Below are positions 29,579 through 33,090 of a DNA stretch of 33,090 bases, piece by piece. The notes below the pieces were generated by a model. It did no database searches. It was not told the DNA's origin and was given only the letters and a program-made list of their open reading frames with translations. Every line of letters starts with the position of its first letter. The first letter of the stretch is position 1. The position numbers and the translations under genes are program-made. Source of the DNA: an uncultured Nitrospinota bacterium (GTDB lineage Bacteria > UBA8248); contig CAMYJL010000006.1 in NCBI GenBank assembly GCA_947258645.1, forward strand, positions 1-33,090, in the 5' to 3' direction.

Positions 29579-29663
29579 AAACGATGGAATTCAGAGTATG
29601 AATGTTCATATATTTAGATAGCAAAATTTAAACTAAAACATTCAACATCAAGGAGGACATCCG

Positions 29664-30827
29664 ATGAGCGATACTGCCATTCTCGAATCATTGCCGCTTG
29701 CGCCGAGCGAGGATCCCTTTGTGGTGGAGCACGGCGGCTTCTATCGGCGCTGGTTCTACATGATCGATGACTTGCAGCTCCTCAAGGACACAGTGGCCAC
29801 CCTCAAGGGAACGACGGACAACCTCTGGGTTCCCGTCTGGCGCGACCTCGGGAAACGCTTCGAGGACGAGGCCGAGGAACTTGCCGCCAAAGGGGACGGC
29901 CAGGCGGCCCGGGTGAAGTTTCTTCAGGCCAAGACTTTCTACAGCCTCGCCCGCTTTCCCCGGCCGCTCACACTCCTCAAGGAAGAGGCCAACCAGGACT
30001 GCATCCGGGCCTATCTCCGCTCGTGCGATTTTCTCGATCCCCCGATGGAGACCGTGAATGTCGAATGCGAGGGAAAATCGATCGTCTCCCACTTCAGAGC
30101 ACCCAAGGGCGCGAGCGCCGAGAATCCCGCGCCGGCCGTCCTGATCATGTGCGGCGGGGACATGTTCAAGGAAGACCGCGGCTGGGCGGGCGAGATGGCG
30201 ATGGACAACGGGCTTGCCTCCCTCGTGATGGACGGGCCGGGCACGGGAGAAAACCCTTTTCCCTACGAGCCTGAGTCCGTGAAGGCGTGGATGGCGGCGA
30301 TTGACTACCTGGCGGGGCGGCCCGAGGTGGACGCGGACTGCATCGGCGCTTTCGGCATCAGCCGGGGAGGACATTCCGTCATGCTGCTGGCGGGCTCCTA
30401 TCCCGAGCGGGTGCGGTGCGCCGTTGCGAGCGCGGGGCACCCCTACGGCTACCGGATGAGCAAGGAAGAAATCGAGAATTTCGTGGAGATGCGCAACAAA
30501 CGCTCCAGCGTCATCTACGGCGCGCCGGGCGACGCTCCCAGCTTCGCGCCCACATCGGTGGAAAAAGAAGAGGCGAACTTCAAGCGCTGGGCGCTCAGCG
30601 AGCTCGGCATCGTGGACAAGATCGTCTGCCCGATCCTCATGATCAACGGCAAGCAGGATCACCTCGCCCCAATCGGGAACATCTACTACATGCTCGAGCA
30701 CGGCCCCGTCACGGGCAAGGAGGCGCGCATCTACCCCGACGACGGACACTGCGCGTTCAAATATTTCGAGGAATGGGCGCCCGAGTCGTTCCGCTGGATC
30801 AGGGAAAAAGTGGACGCGGCGAAATAA
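29664..30827 (+). CDS. Alpha/beta hydrolase (FrsA/DUF1100-like), paralog of 7805..8986
   Basis: 'VLIMCGGDMFKEDRG', 'SLVMDGPGTGENP', 'RPEVDADCIGAFGISRGGHS', 'NGKQDHLAPIGN', 'DDGHCAFKY'; AAGGAGG RBS. Confidence 0.87.
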   Translation: MSDTAILESLPLAPSEDPFVVEHGGFYRRWFYMIDDLQLLKDTVATLKGTTDNLWVPVWRDLGKRFEDEAEELAAKGDGQAARVKFLQAKTFYSLARFPRPLTLLKEEANQDCIRAYLRSCDFLDPPMETVNVECEGKSIVSHFRAPKGASAENPAPAVLIMCGGDMFKEDRGWAGEMAMDNGLASLVMDGPGTGENPFPYEPESVKAWMAAIDYLAGRPEVDADCIGAFGISRGGHSVMLLAGSYPERVRCAVASAGHPYGYRMSKEEIENFVEMRNKRSSVIYGAPGDAPSFAPTSVEKEEANFKRWALSELGIVDKIVCPILMINGKQDHLAPIGNIYYMLEHGPVTGKEARIYPDDGHCAFKYFEEWAPESFRWIREKVDAAK

Positions 30828-30850
30828 CCAGAAACGAAAAAGGAACTACC

Positions 30851-31405
30851 ATGACCCCGGAAGAAAAATTCGACGCCGCTGTGGCTTCCGCCCTAGGAGA
30901 CCGGAGGGAGCTGGTCCGCTTTCTCGAAGGCGTCAGCGACGCACAGGCGGCATGGCGCCCGCCGGATGGCGAGTGGTCCATCGCCGAGGGCACCGAGCAC
31001 ATCCTGATCACGGACGCCTGGGCGCGGAAGACGCTGGTGGAATTTCTCGAGAAGGCAAAGGCGTCGGGGAACTGGGACACGACGCCCTCGAACCCCCAAA
31101 AACTGTCGCTGGATCAACTCCGCCGCCGCGAACAGGGCCGCGTCGATGCGCCGGAGCATTTGTTCCCGAAAGGAGAACGTCCGCTGTCCGAAATGATCCC
31201 CCTGCTCCTGCCCTCCCGGGAAGAGACGAACAAGGCGCTTCTTCCTTCCCGCGCCTTTGATCTTGAGCGGCTGGTTCCGCCGAACACGCGCTACGGCGAC
31301 CAGAATGTCTACGACCGCATGTCCTACATGGGAATTCACGACGCGCTTCACCAGGAACAAATGGAGCGGGTGAGAAAAACCACCGGATACCCGAAAGCAC
31401 CTTAA
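30851..31405 (+). CDS. DinB-like four-helix-bundle protein
   Basis: 'LVRFLEGVSDAQAAWRPPDGEWSIAEGTEHILITDAWARKTL', C-terminal 'MGIHDALHQEQMERVRKTTGYPKAP'. Start ATG 30851 in the frame of ORF 30416..31405. Confidence 0.78.
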   Translation: MTPEEKFDAAVASALGDRRELVRFLEGVSDAQAAWRPPDGEWSIAEGTEHILITDAWARKTLVEFLEKAKASGNWDTTPSNPQKLSLDQLRRREQGRVDAPEHLFPKGERPLSEMIPLLLPSREETNKALLPSRAFDLERLVPPNTRYGDQNVYDRMSYMGIHDALHQEQMERVRKTTGYPKAP

Positions 31406-31621
31406 AATAAGCGGATTCAACGCGGCGATCCGACGCTTCAAAAAAGACCTCACCCCCTATACCCCGCCTTCTTCCCGCACCGGAAGCTGGTGACATCCCA
31501 CTCGGAGCGGGTGTAAGGTGAACTGTGTTCCATATTGAATGCGCCGATGTTTGAAGGAAGAGATTAAATTTTCTTTTTGCTGCCTACAAGACGTGGCGCA
31601 TGAACCGCCACATCAGGAACG

Positions 31622-32961
31622 ATGCGGATGCCAGATAAAGATCCATCTCCTCCTGCCAGCGGCGAGCCGGAAAATCCGGAGATCCCGGAGGAGAAGATAC
31701 TCAGCGAACTTCCCAGGGTCCGTCCCCGATTCAGGTTGCGGAAGCTCTCTGCGTTTATCATTCTGACCGCCGTCATCCTCGCGGGCAGGCCCTCTACCTG
31801 TGGTGGGACCATCGGCAGAACTTCGAGATCACCGACAACGCCTATGTCCAGGCGACCACCGTCCCCGTCAGCGCCCAGATTCCCGGTATCGTGAACAAGC
31901 TTTTCGTCACGGACAACCAGGCCGTTCACGCGGGCGACCGACTGGTCCAGCTCGACCGGAGACGCTTCGAGGTGGCGGTGGAAAAAGCCCGGGCGGCGGT
32001 CGCGGTCGCAAAGGCCCGGTACGAGTCGAGCAAAGTCTCGGTCACCTACTCCCAGGGGCGCGGAAGAGCCCTCCTGGACGAAGCGCAGGCGCGCCAAAGC
32101 ACACTGCGAAAGACGCTCCTCTCTGCCCGGGCCCTCCTGATGCAGCGGCGGAACGAGACCAAGGCAATGGCCGCCACCCTCACAAGAACCGCTGACGATC
32201 TAAAAAGAAAGCAGCGGCTCCATAAGGAACGCGTGATCTCGGACGAAACCCTGACCTTGACCCGGGCCTACCAGGAGGTGGCGAAAGCCAACTACGACGC
32301 ATCCCGTGCCGCCCTCCAGGTCGAAGAAGAAAAGGTGGCCGCCCTGGAACAACAGCTCAAAGAGTTCAAGGCCTCCGTCGATCTGGCAAGGAACGAGGGG
32401 AGCTCCGAGGAGATTAAATCGTTCGACTCCGAATCACTGAAAGCCGAGATGGCCCAAGCGAAGGCCAACCTGAAGGAGGCACAGCTTCTCCTTTCCTACA
32501 CCGATATTCAGGCGCCGGTTTCGGGATACGTGAACAAGACGGTGGACCCCGGAACCTATGTCGATGCAGGGCGTCCCCTGCTCGTCATCGTCCAGCTGCG
32601 CAAGGCTTATATCCGGGCCAATTTCAAGGAAGTTCAGCTGGAAGATATCCACGTCGGCCAGCCCGTCGCCATCACCATCGACGCCTTTCCCGGCAAAATT
32701 TTCAAGGGACGCGTGGACAGCGTCTATTCCGGAACCGGTGACGCTTTCTCCCTTCTCCCCCCCGAAAACGCCACCGGCAACTGGGTGAAGATCACCCGGC
32801 GCGTTCCCGTCAAAATCGTTCTGGACAATGCACCCCCGCCCCAGTACCCCCTGCTCGTGGGAATGTCCGCGGAAGTGTCGGTGGATGTCCGCGATCGCAG
32901 CGGCCTGCGCCTGCTCGCCTACCCGAGCCGCGTCCAGAAAAACCAGCCCCGTATCCCCTGA
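31622..32961 (+). pseudogene. EmrA/HlyD-type membrane fusion protein with apparent frameshift near 31775-31800
   Basis: ORF 31622..31894 gives cytoplasmic N-terminus plus TM '...RLRKLSAFIILTAVILAG'; the +1-shifted frame continues 'ALYLWWDHRQNFEITDNAYVQATTVPVSAQIPGIVNKLFVTDNQAVHAGDRLVQLDRRRFEVAV...' into ORF 31891..32961. Confidence 0.8.
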
Positions 32962-32970
32962 TCTCGCTGG

Positions 32971-33090
32971 ATGAATTCCCCCACACAAACCGCAGGGGCC
33001 TCGGGCGCCGAGGAGATTTTCGTTCCGGTCGCCAACCGGGGGATGCTGACGCTCTCCGTCATGTTCGGCACATTCATCTCCGTCATGGAC
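32971..33090 (+). CDS. Partial CDS, EmrB/QacA-type (DHA2) MFS transporter, N-terminus only
   Basis: MNSPTQTAGASGAEEIFVPVANRGMLTLSVMFGTFISVMD, open to window end; directly after the EmrA-like gene. Not in ORF track. Confidence 0.75.
   Translation, partial: MNSPTQTAGASGAEEIFVPVANRGMLTLSVMFGTFISVMD

Overview
33,090-base high-GC bacterial chromosomal window containing about 30 coding regions and 3 tRNA genes. From the left: the end of an exopolysaccharide locus (partial glycosyltransferase, Wzx-type flippase, Wzz/BY-kinase); tRNA-Arg(CCT); housekeeping genes (apt, NlpD-like LysM/M23 lipoprotein, SLOG protein, pcm, surE) interrupted by a small hydrolase block (MBL-fold, alpha/beta hydrolase, amidohydrolase) and tRNA-Pro(CGG); a MetY-type O-acetylhomoserine sulfhydrylase with a CoA-binding protein; a FecR-like secreted protein; tRNA-Pro(GGG) followed by a decayed tyrosine-recombinase C-terminus and an ORF with an in-frame TGA; a DUF2914-like protein and a sulfurtransferase. 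From 18.5 to 31.4 kb there is a divergent, probably catabolic locus around an IclR-type regulator: an Opp/Dpp-type substrate-binding protein and two permeases with no ATPase gene, four M24 (creatinase/prolidase-fold) paralogs, an Fsr-like MFS transporter, an alpha/beta hydrolase and a DinB-like protein. The right end has an EmrA/HlyD-type gene with an apparent frameshift and the start of an EmrB-type MFS gene. The main candidate for an undescribed system is the four-paralog M24 locus. By manual alignment all four proteins replace the same three canonical metal ligands (D to E, D to Q with the 11-residue spacing kept, and E to G), which suggests metal-independent or altered chemistry. No database search was run, so functional names are family-level pattern recognition.
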